Shown one piece after another: positions 1 through 11,752 of a DNA stretch of 64,000 nt (position 1 is its first letter; each line of letters starts with the position of its first letter). Under the pieces are notes generated by a model. The model did no database searches, was not told the origin of the DNA, and saw only the letters and a program-made list of their open reading frames with translations. A program made the position numbers and the translations under genes. The stretch comes from Nepenthes gracilis (taxonomy: Eukaryota; Streptophyta; Magnoliopsida; Caryophyllales; Nepenthaceae): contig BSYO01000004.1 in the NCBI GenBank assembly GCA_033239525.1, positions 25,210,037-25,274,036 on the forward strand, read 5' to 3'.

Positions 1-1827
1 TTCGATATCGAGTTCGAGGCCCTACCGGCCATAAGGCCAAGCCCTTGCGGACTTTATGGTAGAAACGAGCAAGACATCGGGGCGAAGACATCGCCAAAGC
101 AATGGGTCAAGAAGCGGATTCACCCAAGCGTGGACTTTGCATGTAGATGGATCCTCCATGAAGGATGGGTGCGGAGCGGGTGTTGTGCTGCGAACACCCA
201 TGGGATCCGAAATCAAATACTCAGTAACCTTAGGGTTTCCGGCCACAAACAACGTAGCGAGAATACGAGGCCACCGCTCCACGGGACTACGGGCGGCAAG
301 GAGTGCTCGGCGAGAGCCTAGTGATCTATAGTGACTCAGTCAACACCAACCGTGCCCTCGGAAACTTTGAAGTGAAACGACCCCGACTTTCCAAGTACCT
401 CGCAAAGGTGAAAGAGTTGGCCTCGCATTTCGAGAAGGTCAGATTCGTGCACATTCTAAGGGAAGAAAACGAGAAAGCAGACACGTTGGCAAAGGCAGCA
501 GCAGCCAGAGACCCAGCGCAGTATGACAAAGGAATGAGAGAAATTCTGGAGCGACCCTCTATAGAAGAGACAGAGGCCGAGGTCATGCAGGTGTCCGAAA
601 ATGACACTTGGATGACCGCCTACTTGAGATACCTCACCAGTGGAGTTCTGCCCGAGGACGCCGCAGAAGCCAGAAAGGTGAGGAAGTCCGCGGGCTGGTA
701 CACCGTCATCGACGACCGTTTATATCATCGGGGGTACTCGGCCCCCTATTTAAGGTGCCTTACCCCCGAGGAGGCAGAGTATGCACTTCAAGAGGTGCAT
801 CTAGGAATTTGTGGATCACACATTGGAGGCAAGAACCTAGCATTCAAGATTATGCGGCAAGGGTATTATTGGCCAACGATGAGGGATGATGCCATGGACT
901 TCGTGCGCAAGTGTGAAAATTGCCAGGTCCACGGCAATATAAGCCATCAGCCACACGTGGAGCTTCAAGCGTTGCAATCTCCATGGCCCTTTGCGCAATG
1001 GGGGCTTGACATCCTCGGACCGTTTCCCATTCGTCCCGCCCGGAGGAAGTTCCTCATCGTGGGAATAGATTACTTCACCAAGTGGGTAGAAGCAACGCCA
1101 CTAGCACGGATAACCGAGCGGAATGCGACCGAGTTTCCTCCCGTGAGTATTGTTTGCGAGTTCGGAGTGCCCGAGAGTGTCGTCACGTGATAATGGGACG
1201 CAGATTCTGAGAAAGGCAATTCTCAGTCTTGTCTAGCCTTGAATTAATTTAATTCATACGTGCATTGCATATCCTCGGGCCAACGGCCGTAGAGGTCACA
1301 AACAGACCATCTTGCATGGGCTCAAAACCAAGCTGTTAGACTCAGGGGCTCATGGGTGGACGAGCTGCCATCCATCCTCTGGGCAAACAGGGACCACGGC
1401 GAGGAACCTACAAGAGAGACCCCATTCGGCTGTGCTACGGGGTCGAGGCTGTCATACCACCGGAAGTGGGCTGCCAAGCCTCCGAGTAGAACACTTGACC
1501 CGGCGTCAACGACCACCGGCTCGAGAGCACCTAGATTTGCTTGAGGAAGCTCGAAACAAAGCGCAACTTTGTGTGGCAATGTATCAACGACGGGTGGCCC
1601 GCTATTACAACAAGAGAGTAAAAGCGCGGCGGTTCGAAGTCGGAGACTTGTCTCGAGAAGCATCGCGGCAACGGAAAGAATGCCGGCCGAACAAGCTGTC
1701 TCCAAATTGGGAAGGGCCCTTCCTAGTCTCTAAGATGCCAAAAACGGGCATATAGTGCGAACCCGGGAAGGCGAGGCCAATCCCTAGAACCTGGAATGCA
1801 ACACACCTCAAGAAATACTATCAGTAG
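1..1827 (+). pseudogene. pol: Tat-lineage Ty3/gypsy pol, 3' part (RNase H and integrase), frameshifted
   Basis: This is the C-terminal part of a retrotransposon polyprotein, cut by the window edge. At 56-330 there is an RNase H start with WTLHVDGSS and a FPATNN motif; it continues in another frame from about 303 with LVIYSDS and a HILREENEKADTLAK end. This extra, archaeal-type RNase H beside integrase is typical of the Tat lineage. Integrase follows: an HHCC zinc region (about 795-935), the first catalytic Asp in WGLDILGPF (codon 1008-1010), then YFTKWVEA. A one-base insertion near 1189 puts the second Asp (1189-1191) out of frame, and a small deletion near 1288 displaces the Glu (1292-1294). 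Translation resumes near 1530 with RRVARYYNKRV and KLSPNWEGPF and ends HLKKYYQ-stop at 1825-1827. The element cannot make a working integrase from this copy. Lineage is inferred from domain order and motifs. Confidence 0.9.
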
Positions 1828-1851
1828 AGGCTGGGAAGCTAAGGCAAAAAA

Positions 1852-2258
1852 CTCGGTTCCGTCCGAGCGGCCCAAGAGGTCGTATTCAAAAACCTCGGTT
1901 CCGTCCGAGCGGCCCAAGAGGTCGTGAAAAACTTCGGTTCGTCCGAGCGGCCCAAGAGGTCGTATTGAAAAACCTCGGTTCCGTCCGAGCGGCCCAAGAG
2001 GTCGTATTCAAAAACTCGGTTCCGTCCGAGCGGCCCAAGAGGTCGTATTCAAAAACTCGGTTCCGTCCGAGCGGCCCAAGAGGTCGTATTCAGAAACTCG
2101 GTTCCGTCCGAGCGGCCCAAGAGGTCGTATTCAAAAACTCGGTTCCGTCCGAGCGGCCGAAGAGGTCGTATTCGAAAACTTCGGTTCCGTCCGAGCGGCC
2201 CAAGGTCGTATTCAAAAAAACTTCGGGATCGACCGAGCGGCCTTAGAGGTCGAAAAAT
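1852..2258. repeat. 41-bp tandem array after pol, about 10 units
   Basis: Units begin near 1852, 1894, 1933, 1974, 2015, 2056, 2097, 2138, 2179 and 2222, so the period is 41 bp with small indels (39-43). Each unit carries CTCGGTTCCGTCCGAGCGGC followed by a CAAGAGGTCGTATTC-like stretch and an A-run. The last unit is the most diverged. The array starts 25 bp after the pol stop, in the 3' untranslated zone. Tat-type elements are known for variable tandem arrays there, some of which seed satellites. Confidence 0.95.
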
Positions 2259-2749
2259 TCAACAAGTACAAGGAAGGAAAAGAAAAAGGCACAACAATCT
2301 TCAACAACTTCTTCCTCATTTCGACAAAGGAACAAAGTACATGTACAAAAAAAAAATAATATAATACATCAAGGCATTGGGGGTGGGCTCCCGACAGCTC
2401 TCGGCCCGGCTCTGGAAGGTCCAAGGACACTTCGGATCCGAGGGCTCCGGCGGCCCCGAGATAATGGATCTTGAAGGACCCGTGCGGACGTCGCTCGGAA
2501 GGGCCTCCGGCAAATGCCCAACAAGTCATCGGCTCTCAAAGCACCGGCATTGAGGGATGGAGTACCGCGAGAAGAAACCCGGGGACGAATAAGACGAAGT
2601 ACTCGGCGACACATCCGGATGCCGTCCCGTACTTTCGCTCCAAAGTAAAGCGCAAGGTCCCGGGCCTAAGGGACACTCTTAGACTCTCCTCTTGCCGACG
2701 CAATCTGCCTTGCTTGACGCCTTACAACATCCTTGAAAGAGGCTATTTC

Positions 2750-4407
2750 CTTCTGGCGTCGGCAAGCTCCGCCTCAGCCTTCTGAGAGGCCTCTCTGGCG
2801 GCCTCCAGCTCCTCCAGCTGGGAGAGAGTCCGAGCGACCCCTTCAGAAATAATGCTGAGCCTCTCGGCCATAGTTTGGAGCTGCGTTCAGAAGAAAAGGA
2901 TTATCAGAACAAAGGAAGTATAATAGAAGGACAAAGCACCTCGAGGGAAAATGGAAATACCTCGGAAGCAAGGGAGCCGCCACTCGAAGAGGCCTCTATA
3001 CTAGTTCTCGGAGCTGGAGCGTCGAAGCCAGGCACCACAGAAGCCTCAACCCCAGCCTCAGGAGTAGGAGTATCTACAGGAGGAGCAACGGCTGGGGGCT
3101 CGACAATAGGTGCCTCCACCTCCACCTCCAAAGGTCCGAGGCCGTGCACACTCGAGGTCCCATCTTCAGGAACCTCCTCGGGCGCTCGCCCTCATCTCGC
3201 TTGGCCCGGGATGGCCGGGGCTCGGCACGACCTCGACTTCAACGTCCCACCGAGAGTCCTCGACCTCAATGGCCTCGGATGGGTGCTCCACGGGGTGGAC
3301 GCTTCGCCGCGAGTAGTTCGGAAGAAACTCCGAGGGCGGGACTCTCGGTGGCTTGGACTTCTGAAGCTTCCCCACCTCAACGATCGTTTGGACTCCCAGG
3401 AGCTCGGTCACTTCATCAACCCTCGGTGAAGATCCCCGAGGAAACCGGAAAAATAAAGGCATGGAGAGTCCACGACCCCGAGGACCTCAGATGTGAGGAC
3501 TTCCTTCTCTTGAGCAAAGGGGCCATAATGTCACCATCCAAAAACTTCGTCAGCGTCGAAATAGTGCCCTCCAGAAGAAGGCACCTCCACCACAACTTGA
3601 GGACGCTTTGAGCCCTCAACGTCCCAGGCGTTTGGAGCTCTCGGACGGGCACGCTTTGCTCGCTTGGACGGGCGGACTGAAATGCTCGAGTCCCCGTCCT
3701 CTTTCTCAACTTCTTCTTGGCTTTGGACTTCGGCGGTGTGGACTCGAGAGACCCACTTGGCCTCCTTCAAGTTCTCGGGCAGCAACCAAATATTGCGCTT
3801 GTCCGGTGGAAGCCCCGAGATTGGCTTTCACCAAGTCCGTTAGATCCTTGGCATATTCCTGTCACTTTGAGGGAGGGCTCGGTGCGGTACTCACTCTTCA
3901 CCTTCCCCCACTTATTTGGGATGGCCCAAATCTGTGGATCTGCCCGAGAAAGAAAAATTTGTCTTTCCGGTAGCCCGTGAGTCCTGTTCCCCCACAAAGC
4001 AATGCAAACTCCGGCCGAGGAGTCATGGTAATCGATCGAAGGTTATGTGTGAAACGGAACATAACCTTGACAACCGTGACGTTTAGGAGTTTCTTTTGGC
4101 AACGAAGAAAGACGCACAAGGAGACAAGGTACCTCATGGCGTTCGGCTGAGCCCCTGCCAATGGGACGCCCAGATCCCTCATAATCTCGTGAAGCTCCTT
4201 AGCAATAGGAAATCGAAGCCCACTTTTGAGGTGAACCTCATAGATCGTGATGAAGCCGTCGCTAGGGCGCAGTGCCCTGTCTTCCGGTCCTGGCACCACC
4301 ATCGCCGTCTCATCCGGAATCCCGAATAAAACTCGAAGCTCCTCAAGCCTATCGTTCGTCAAGCCCGACGCAATATCCCTTACACCAGGCGCCTTTGTCG
4401 ACTTCAT
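2750..4407 (-). pseudogene. Antisense ORF of the Tat element, broken (gypsy-type transposon domain, PF04195-like)
   Basis: On the strand opposite to pol, an ATG at 4407 opens a 169-codon frame ending at 3898. Its middle, including GFITIYEVHLKSGLRFPI and a PNAMRYLVSL stretch, fits the plant domain named 'putative gypsy type transposon' (PF04195). Similar coding continues downstream in changing frames: a WGKVKSEYRTEPSL segment near 3890, an acidic and basic region at 3531-3785 (SKRAKRARPRAP), a Pro/Ala/Glu-rich segment at 2904-3149, and a heptad-like, Glu/Ala-rich helix (SQLEELEAAREASQKAEAEL) near 2760-2830. So one long antisense protein with a globular N-half and a coiled-coil C-half has been broken by at least three frameshifts. 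Antisense ORFs near the 3' LTR are reported for Tat elements such as Grande. Its role is unknown; a gag-like role is sometimes proposed. Confidence 0.75.
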
Positions 4408-4510
4408 TGGGAGACGAAAAGAAAGCTGAGAAGACGAAGAGGATTTCTTTTGCGTGAGAGGTTCGAAGAAGGAAGACAGCAGAAGAGTTTTTTGAATGTA
4501 GAAGGGCGCC

Positions 4511-4520
4511 TTTTATAGCC
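4511..4520 (-). promoter_or_regulatory. TATA box of the antisense ORF
   Basis: The minus strand reads GGCTATAAAAGGCGCC here, about 105 bp upstream of the antisense ATG at 4407. A start site some 30 bp downstream (about 4480) would give a leader of roughly 75 nt. Both the match and the spacing are good for a plant core promoter. Confidence 0.65.
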
Positions 4521-4556
4521 CGAAAAAATTTGAAAAGGCGCCATCATTACCATGCC

Positions 4557-4694
4557 ACACGTCAGACGGCCATTCGAATCAGAAAAAGAAGCATTGCCAC
4601 GTGTCACTCGGACATTGGATCTGGAAAAGGAGTGACGCGTTGGCCACGTGAAGTCTGACCGTCCTCCAGGATAATTAATGGCTCGCCACGTGTC
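4557..4694. promoter_or_regulatory. Cluster of four ACGT-core (G-box/ABRE-like) motifs
   Basis: CACACGTCAG at 4557, CCACGTGTC at 4598, CCACGTG at 4644 and GCCACGTGTC at 4685 lie within 140 bp. They sit 40-185 bp upstream of the antisense TATA box. Such motifs are binding sites for plant bZIP and bHLH factors, so stress or light control of the antisense transcript is a reasonable inference. Confidence 0.55.
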
Positions 4695-5051
4695 ACCCGG
4701 CCGTGCTCTTCAGCGAAATGATGACCGTTTACCTTTCCAAGGTAATTGGCAGTGCGTCAATCACGCATTTAATGCCCACGCGAAGCACAGAACGGCGGCG
4801 TGAGAGTCTTCGGACAATAACAAAGTTCTCAGACAAAGAAGTCCGCGGACCAAGAGGAAGTCACCAGAAGTTACAAGGACCTAAAAGCGCCTCCAGGCAA
4901 ATTCTGATCTAAGTCTTCATCAACAGCAGGTCTCCTCGGACAATCATCTAGTCCGCGGACTAGCATTCACAAGAAAAAGGACATCTCTGGAAGCTTCAGA
5001 AGAACATGCCCAACGGTCGAAGATCTCGGACCCTTGGGCATGGGGGGTTAG

Positions 5052-5833
5052 TGTTGGGTTCAGTACCCAGAGTCCCCAATCCACCGGGTAAAAAGGGTAA
5101 GTACTTGACCCGGGAAGCTAAGTGTAAAGGAGCCCGAGAATGATCACGGCGGTCAGAGAAGATCTCGGACCGGCGGTCTGAACGCCCGAGGGCTTTGAAG
5201 CCCGAGAACCCTCATCAAGCTTTGAAGTCCGTGGACCCAATAAAAGCACGAGGACACTCTAAAAGTCCGAGATTACCACACTCGACTAACAAACTTACGC
5301 AAAACGCGTGAAACCCGCAACGCACTACCTCTGCCAGGCCGACACCGCGATGCCGCCACCGCCGTCTCGGCATCCACAGCAAAGACGGCTAAACGTGCCT
5401 CCCCGTCTGTCGACACACGACACCTGCGGGGGCGTGTCGGTGAGAGGTAGCCACTGGCACCCGATGGCCAACGGCATTATTTTCGCCTATAAATACTCTC
5501 CTGGGCATCAGGGAGAAGGATCGATCTTTTTCGTAAATTGGTGGGAAAGCTCTGACGAATTTTCCTGAGAACAGAAAAAGCTAAGACTCTCTGAGAGAGA
5601 AAGAGAACGCTCGGCCACTGTCTTCATCTCTTTGTAATTCAAACGCTCGGCCACTGTATTAGCCTCTTGTAAGAAAAACGCTCATAGTGAAGTATTTCCA
5701 GGCCAGGCCTCATGGTTTTCCCTTCTCATTCAAGAGAAGGTTTCCACGTAAAAATATTGTGTTCAATCTCTCTTCCCTCTCACTCAATCATCATCATTTG
5801 TGTTGCTCGGACCCGAAAATCCGTAACGCAACA
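5052..5833 (+). mobile_element. 3' LTR of the Tat element (782 bp)
   Basis: The LTR starts TGTTGGG right after a polypurine tract (GGGCATGGGGGGTTAG, about 5036-5051) and ends AACGCAACA at 5833, giving TGTTG/CAACA terminal inverted repeats. The base immediately after is the start of AT-rich DNA of very different composition (ATAGT, a possible target-site copy; the 5' copy is outside the window). Inside are a TATA box and a small direct repeat of ACGCTCGGCCACTGT near 5609 and 5643. Confidence 0.85.
5488..5495 (+). promoter_or_regulatory. TATA box of the Tat LTR
   Basis: GCCTATAAATACTCTCC is a good TATA box in the middle of the LTR, on the same strand as pol, and marks the likely U3/R boundary about 30 bp downstream. 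Confidence 0.6.
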
Positions 5834-6920
5834 ATAGTATATAAAAACTCTACACATTTCTTCATATTTTATAATTTCTCATCTTAAAGAAATATTCATA
5901 ATTCTTGGTAAATTGTAAAGTTTTCTATTTAAATTCTGCAAATATTTAATATGTAATACTTATATTTCCTGCAGAGATTTAGTTATGATGAGTTTTAAAT
6001 CATGGAATACTAAATTAGCTATAAAGTGTAGGAAAATTCAGCAAAAATATAAAAATTAGCAATAATGTGAAATTTACTACATTATATCTCATTGGCAAAG
6101 CATATAAGGCAATTTAAATAAATTTTTAACACATGAAGGCTTATACTTAGCAATTTAAAACATGCAAAATCTCATATATAAATTTAAAATATGTAATAGT
6201 TATTTAATTCATAAATTCAGTACATACATGAAGAAATATTATAGAATTCAGCTAAATTATGTGATGAACATGTACTTGGATATGAATTTCACACATTTTC
6301 ATAGCAATATAAAAAGAATTTTACATGTATATGAAATAATATTATTTTAGGTACGAAATCATATCATTTATGACATTTGAAATAAAAAATATTTAGAGAA
6401 CCGAAGAAAAACAACAATAAATGAAAAAGACTTGAAATGTACTTATCTTAACTTGGTTTTCATCAAATTCTAGCTTGAAATCATTTGAATTAGGTTTATT
6501 TGGCTTCCTCTTTCTTTCTCTATCTTTTTATCGTCTCCTTCTTTGTCCTCTCTCAAATTTAATTGAAAAATGATAGAAAATTAGTCGAATACTCGATATA
6601 CTAAAGTGTCGCTCGAATTTGGGCACTTGTCAAGAGCCTTGGTTGAACATTATAGTGCACAAGTACCGTTTTGGGTGTATCTTAAGCGCATGCCTATTGT
6701 TTTCAGCACTCAGGCGCCGATTTGGTGTCTGTTGGGTGTGAACATTTTACCTTTTCCCTCACAGGCGCACGTCAGGTGCCAATCGGGCACCCATCAACTT
6801 GATATAATTTAGTCAAAATTTAAATTTTGACCAAATTTTTTTATCATTCGATATCAATTTTAATTATTTTAATTTAATTAATTAATATTATAATAAAATT
6901 TAAACTCAAGATTTACAATT
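5834..6920 (+). mobile_element. Older LTR-like remnant into which the Tat element inserted
   Basis: The stretch has no ORF of interest but shares an order of landmarks with 32300-33283: long AT-rich DNA with many ACATG words, a CT-rich block ending TCTTTCTCTATC, then GATAGAAAATTAGTCG (TTATAGAAAATGGGCG in the other copy), a GC-richer patch, GGCGCACGTCAGG, and a final AT-rich tail. The shared order suggests two diverged copies of one old LTR. If so, the Tat element landed in this one and its 5' part lies beyond the window. This comes from reading, not alignment. Confidence 0.4.
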
Positions 6921-9900
6921 GCCTTTAATGTCATCTTGTTTTTTCAATAAACTAATCAAATCTAGCGTTGAATGCTAACTTTAATGACACTATACATGTA
7001 GGTAAAATTAAAAGATTTTGTGCCATTGATTTGAGCACATGAAGTTGTGCTGATTAGCCTTTTAGCTTTTCAAAATTTTGAACTCTAATTAACTATTTAT
7101 AATGATGAAAATATGGTTAGACTATAAGTACCGTAGAAATTTAGTTGGTGTTGTATTTTTACTACCTGGGCATATTCTTTGTTAAATTCGTAGCAAATAA
7201 AGCAAATCTCAACTATTGGGAGATTCTAAACTGCCTTTATTGCTGCTTACTTTTACTGTTGAATTGGACAACTATAGTATTGATCGTTGTGCATGCAAAT
7301 TGTACATTACATGCCGGTTGTGATGCATTTGTGCCTTAATTTTTCTATATTGTTGAGTATCTCATATTAATATATAATTATTTAAGATAGATATACATTC
7401 CGTGTATATTTACATAATGTTTATAATTATGGTAATATAAATTAGTATTAAAGAATTTATTAAATATTTCTAATTTTTTCTTATAAATTATAATTAATTG
7501 TAATATTGGATTATATACTATTTTCAATAATCTCAATATTTATTTGAATTTCATATTTACATTCGTCACTTATATTATATAGTAAAAATTATAATTATCT
7601 TGGTATATTATAAAATTATCAGTAAATAATAATAAATTATTTAACAAAAGTTTTTTTTATTGTGCCATGGGTACTTGTAAGCTAATTAGTAGCAAAATAA
7701 TTTTTTTTATAAAATATTTAATTAATTCAATCATCTTTCAACTAGCATTTATAATCGGTTCGACCATTAAGTTATATTTACTGTAAAGCATGATTAAAAC
7801 ATAATAGAAATGGTACACAATATGCAACATCTGGTAATAAAATTTTATTTTGAACTGTTATTCTAAAAAATAAGATATTCTAATAAATAAAATAATATTA
7901 TTTTATTTCTCAATGTAATGATAAATAAACTGCAAAATCTTATTGACACATGGTTAATAATCTAACATACGTATGAAATAATTCATTATCCAAAATTTTT
8001 TAAAATTAAAAAAAATAAATTACAACATTATTATTTGAAGTACGGTTAAAAATAATAGAATAAATCTTATTAAATATTTTATATTTATTGATAATAATAT
8101 TAATTATTCTAGAAGTTATGAAAATAGTCTGTGATACTAAAAATTTTAAAACTAATAATTTTTTTTATCCCAAATTAGAAATCCAATATGCTATTATACA
8201 AATATAATGTAAGTTAATATATGATGACCTTATACTATTAATTAAAAAAATATTAGATTTTATTTGTATTAATTTAAAAATTAATTTTTATTTAATTCAT
8301 AAAAAAATAAATAATATCACATTTAACAGTACATAAAATTTTTTGCATAACTAGGCTGCAATCACTTCTATATATACTTTTTTCAAACTTGTAATATTCC
8401 ATCATAAGAAAATGGTTCTTTGAGTGAATTTCATATTCTGTCAATTATTTCTAATTTAGCATTTGATCATATTGAAAAAAATTTAATTATATACTGTTTA
8501 AAAATATTAGTTCAATTTAAATTAAGAAAAATAACTTTCCCTTGTATTTTTTTATGCGCCACTTTGGATATCTGTTACCTTTAGAATATCCACATGTATA
8601 ATATTTTTTGTATTTTTCATAAGTTGTTCAATTTTGACCATTGACTAATTTAATTTTGAATAGATGACATACAACATTATAACATTTTCTATGGCAATCA
8701 AGACTAGGAGTAGTAGTTTTATTTGAGATAAAATATATTCTAATACTTTAAAATCACTATTAGTATGTATGTGTGTAGTGTAGCTGATATGAGAGTATTG
8801 AAATAATTTTTTATATCCCTTTATTATTAAAATTTAAAAAATTATATATCATAATTAATAATTAATTTATAAAATAATAATATTAATACATAAATTATAT
8901 ATAAAATTTGCTTAAAAATAACATAATCATATTATCATTGTACTATCACTTATTGCATAGGAGTCAAAAAATGGAGAATAGAGAGGAACTAAAGATATGA
9001 ACTGTGAGCAGAGGTAGTAGTTACTACTAAGATAATTAGAATTTTTTATTGAATTAATTATTTTTATATAAGAAAGGAAAAATTGTCGGGTCAACTACTG
9101 CCCGTCTTGAGTAGCTCTTGAATGGTAACCGTTATAAATTTAAAGAAAATAATTAACAGGTTATGCCAAGTACGACCCAACCGTAATGCAGGCTGGCTAA
9201 CTCTTGGCTTGATTTGACCAAAATGTTTGATTGTGATTAATATAATAGTATTCATCATAGGTTATATTGTGCTACACGTGGCACAACCCAATTATTCCCT
9301 TACAAAGATAATGGTAGTTGACAACTCCTATTAGACCAATGATGATGGTGGGGATCGGTAGCCACCTAGTCTTCTATTGGACAACTATTTCAATCAATTA
9401 GAGTATTGACACTCCTCCTAATAAATATAGCGGGCCCCTCCTACTGAACTATAGGGATCTAGTGTTTTGCGTGTGCGTCTTGGGTTTATACAGTAAACCA
9501 TGCCTACCTATGTAGCAATCTGGGTGTCCTAATCTGAATTACCCATTTTGGACATTTGGCCTGTTATTGATTTTATGACTTATAGAACCTAATATTAGGA
9601 TCCGCATTCTTTTGTTTGCTCACCCGGTGGGATCTTATTCTTCATTCTTTTTTTTTTTTCATTCGGGTCTTTGGCCTTCCATTATCCTAAGAAATTTTTA
9701 TTCAAAATAGTAGTGTTGTTTGCTCCACATATTCGTAACTCACTCATTATTTGTGAGGTATATTGACTTTAAATGGAAAAAAAATAAAATATGCCATATA
9801 TAAGTAGTAAGTTGACACGAACCAAGTAAATATTACTATGATTGACACTATTTATTTGCTAAAGTAAATTATATATTAACGGTTGTATTAATTATTGTAT

Positions 9901-10450
9901 AAATCATTATAGCAGATACCATGTTAATTATTATAATGAACGTCATTTTAATCACTATAAGTAATAATACCTTGTATGATATAGTAGATGTTATTTATAT
10001 AACTAGTTGCTAGCAATCTATAAAACCTATATTTAAAGAAATTGCATATTTAAATGAGGAACATGAAATTATATTGTTATTAGTAAAGTAATATAAGCTG
10101 TAATGGCAGAATTTATTATTTATTCAATGCTTTTTTTATTAATATTTTATAAGATGAGTGCAGTTTACACTATGAGTAACGTACAAAAAGCAATGACAAA
10201 CATATTAACAACAAATGTAAATAAATCAAGTAGAGAAGATTGCTACGGATCAATACTTTTATAAATACTCATTGACAATCTTATATCAAATGAGACTATT
10301 ACTAATTATTTTATTGGATACATATGCTGCATTTTTTCTCTAGCTACATAGCTTATAATCCAATTTATTTTTTTGTTTTTTTAAAAATTGACCCATTTTT
10401 TAATTAGAGTATATGACCAAGCCAATTTTTGAAAAATAGATTCAACATTG
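6921..10450. other. AT-rich intergenic DNA, no gene seen
   Basis: Long A/T runs and no ORF with recognisable similarity. A slightly GC-richer patch at 9080-9480 contains a CACGTGG motif, CCAATGATG and a TAATAAATATAGCGGGCCCC stretch. It resembles a decayed promoter, but no coding sequence follows it. Confidence 0.6.
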
Positions 10451-11541
10451 TGTTGCATCCTGGTTCCGTGGGGTTTAGTCGGATCCGTAGTTTCCAAGCA
10501 ATACAAATGTTTGAGATGTTGGGTACGAGAGGGAGATTAATACTGAATTTTTACGTGGAAAACATCCTCTTAATTGGGGAGGAAAAACCACGAGGTTCAG
10601 GGCCTTTAGAAATGTTTCACTATTTAGGTGGAAGTCTTTACAAAATATAAGTGTTAGGGTTAATCCATTTATTGTTTATTGTTTTGTATCTATTTCTTAG
10701 GGGATATCACTCATTGGAAGGCTTTACCATCATTGTTGGGAAGCTTTTTCACTCTTTTTTGTTCCGTTTCGTTGGGAAGAGAGGGATTGAGTGGCCGAGA
10801 GGTAGTGAGCCTTTTTCCTTCTTTCTGAAGCAAGTTTGGGGGGACAGAATCCGGTCATTTGGAAAGGGACTTCACTGGGTATTTATAGGAAAGGTCGTGC
10901 CATTGGGGAGAAGACACGTGGCAGCCATTGGGTGGCCGATAAGTTGTGCAGTATCCCACTGGCCTCATTTAATACTGCTGACGTGCGCGGGATGGCACAC
11001 AATTAGCGTCGCAGTAGTGGGGCGTGTCGGGCATGCGGGTCTAGTCAGTCTTCGATCTTGATTTGACCAGGCGTGCCCTGTTTAGACGGTGACTGGCAGT
11101 GGTTGCAGGTTTCCTTGGGAATCGGCGAAGTTGCTTAGCTGGCATCCCCTGCCGTGCATAGGACAGTCCTTGTCCTTTGGTGGAGCTCATTGTGAGTTCG
11201 CGGACTCGTAAGAGGAGACAACTCTCGGAGGATCATTCGGGGAAAGCCCTGGAGTCTCTTATTGACTTATCGGACGGTTTTGAGACTCGGCAGGACTTCT
11301 AGGGTTCTCGGTCTTTTTCCTATCTGTGTATTTGGATGACGTTAGCGATGTCCTCGAGCTTCCTGATGAGCGGACGGGACCTCTTGGATTTCTGCTGTGG
11401 TATTGGTCTTTGGGCCATTGGCCTCTGCTTTGGGCCTCTCAGACTGTCCAGTTTTCTTGGTTTGTGAAAGTATTTTTGGGCCTCCCGTTTGGACTTTTCT
11501 CCTGGGCCGTACTTTTATGGGCCATTATATTGAGCCCAACA
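10451..11541 (-). mobile_element. Solo LTR of a Ty3/gypsy-type element, reverse orientation
   Basis: Read on the minus strand it starts TGTTGGGCTC (11541) and ends GGATGCAACA (10451), the same TGTTGGG and GCAACA ends as the Tat 3' LTR at 5052-5833. A minus-strand TATAAATA at 10887-10880 corresponds to the TATA box of that LTR. Flanks are CATTG and CATTA, a 4-of-5 match that could be the target-site duplication. There is no coding DNA or second LTR beside it, hence solo. It is GC-rich against AT-rich flanks, with a CACGTGG motif near 10916. Confidence 0.75.
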
Positions 11542-11752
11542 CATTATAACAAATTGCTATTCCTCAAATTGTATTTAGTTTTCATTAAGATAATATTACT
11601 TGTTTATCATTCAAATACTTACCCTAATATGATAACTCATCATCAATATATTTTATATAGTCTTAATAGTATAATGAGATAAGTGATATAGAGTATTTTC
11701 CCAAGTTTTTAAAGAAGGATGTACCTCAAATATTTTTTTTAGAGAGACTGGA

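Noticed and set aside
1322..1705. 127-codon minus-strand ORF across the integrase region
   Set aside because: It is a shadow of the GC-rich pol coding strand, with no known domain.
1852..2258. Regular repeats that might suggest a CRISPR array
   Set aside because: Units are head to tail with no unique spacers, in a plant retrotransposon.
5308..5568. 86-codon ORF in the Tat 3' LTR
   Set aside because: Low-complexity His/Pro-rich translation across the LTR TATA box; LTRs of this type are noncoding.
10651..11061. 136-codon ORF in the solo LTR
   Set aside because: Lies opposite to the LTR direction and spans its TATA box; chance frame in GC-rich noncoding DNA.
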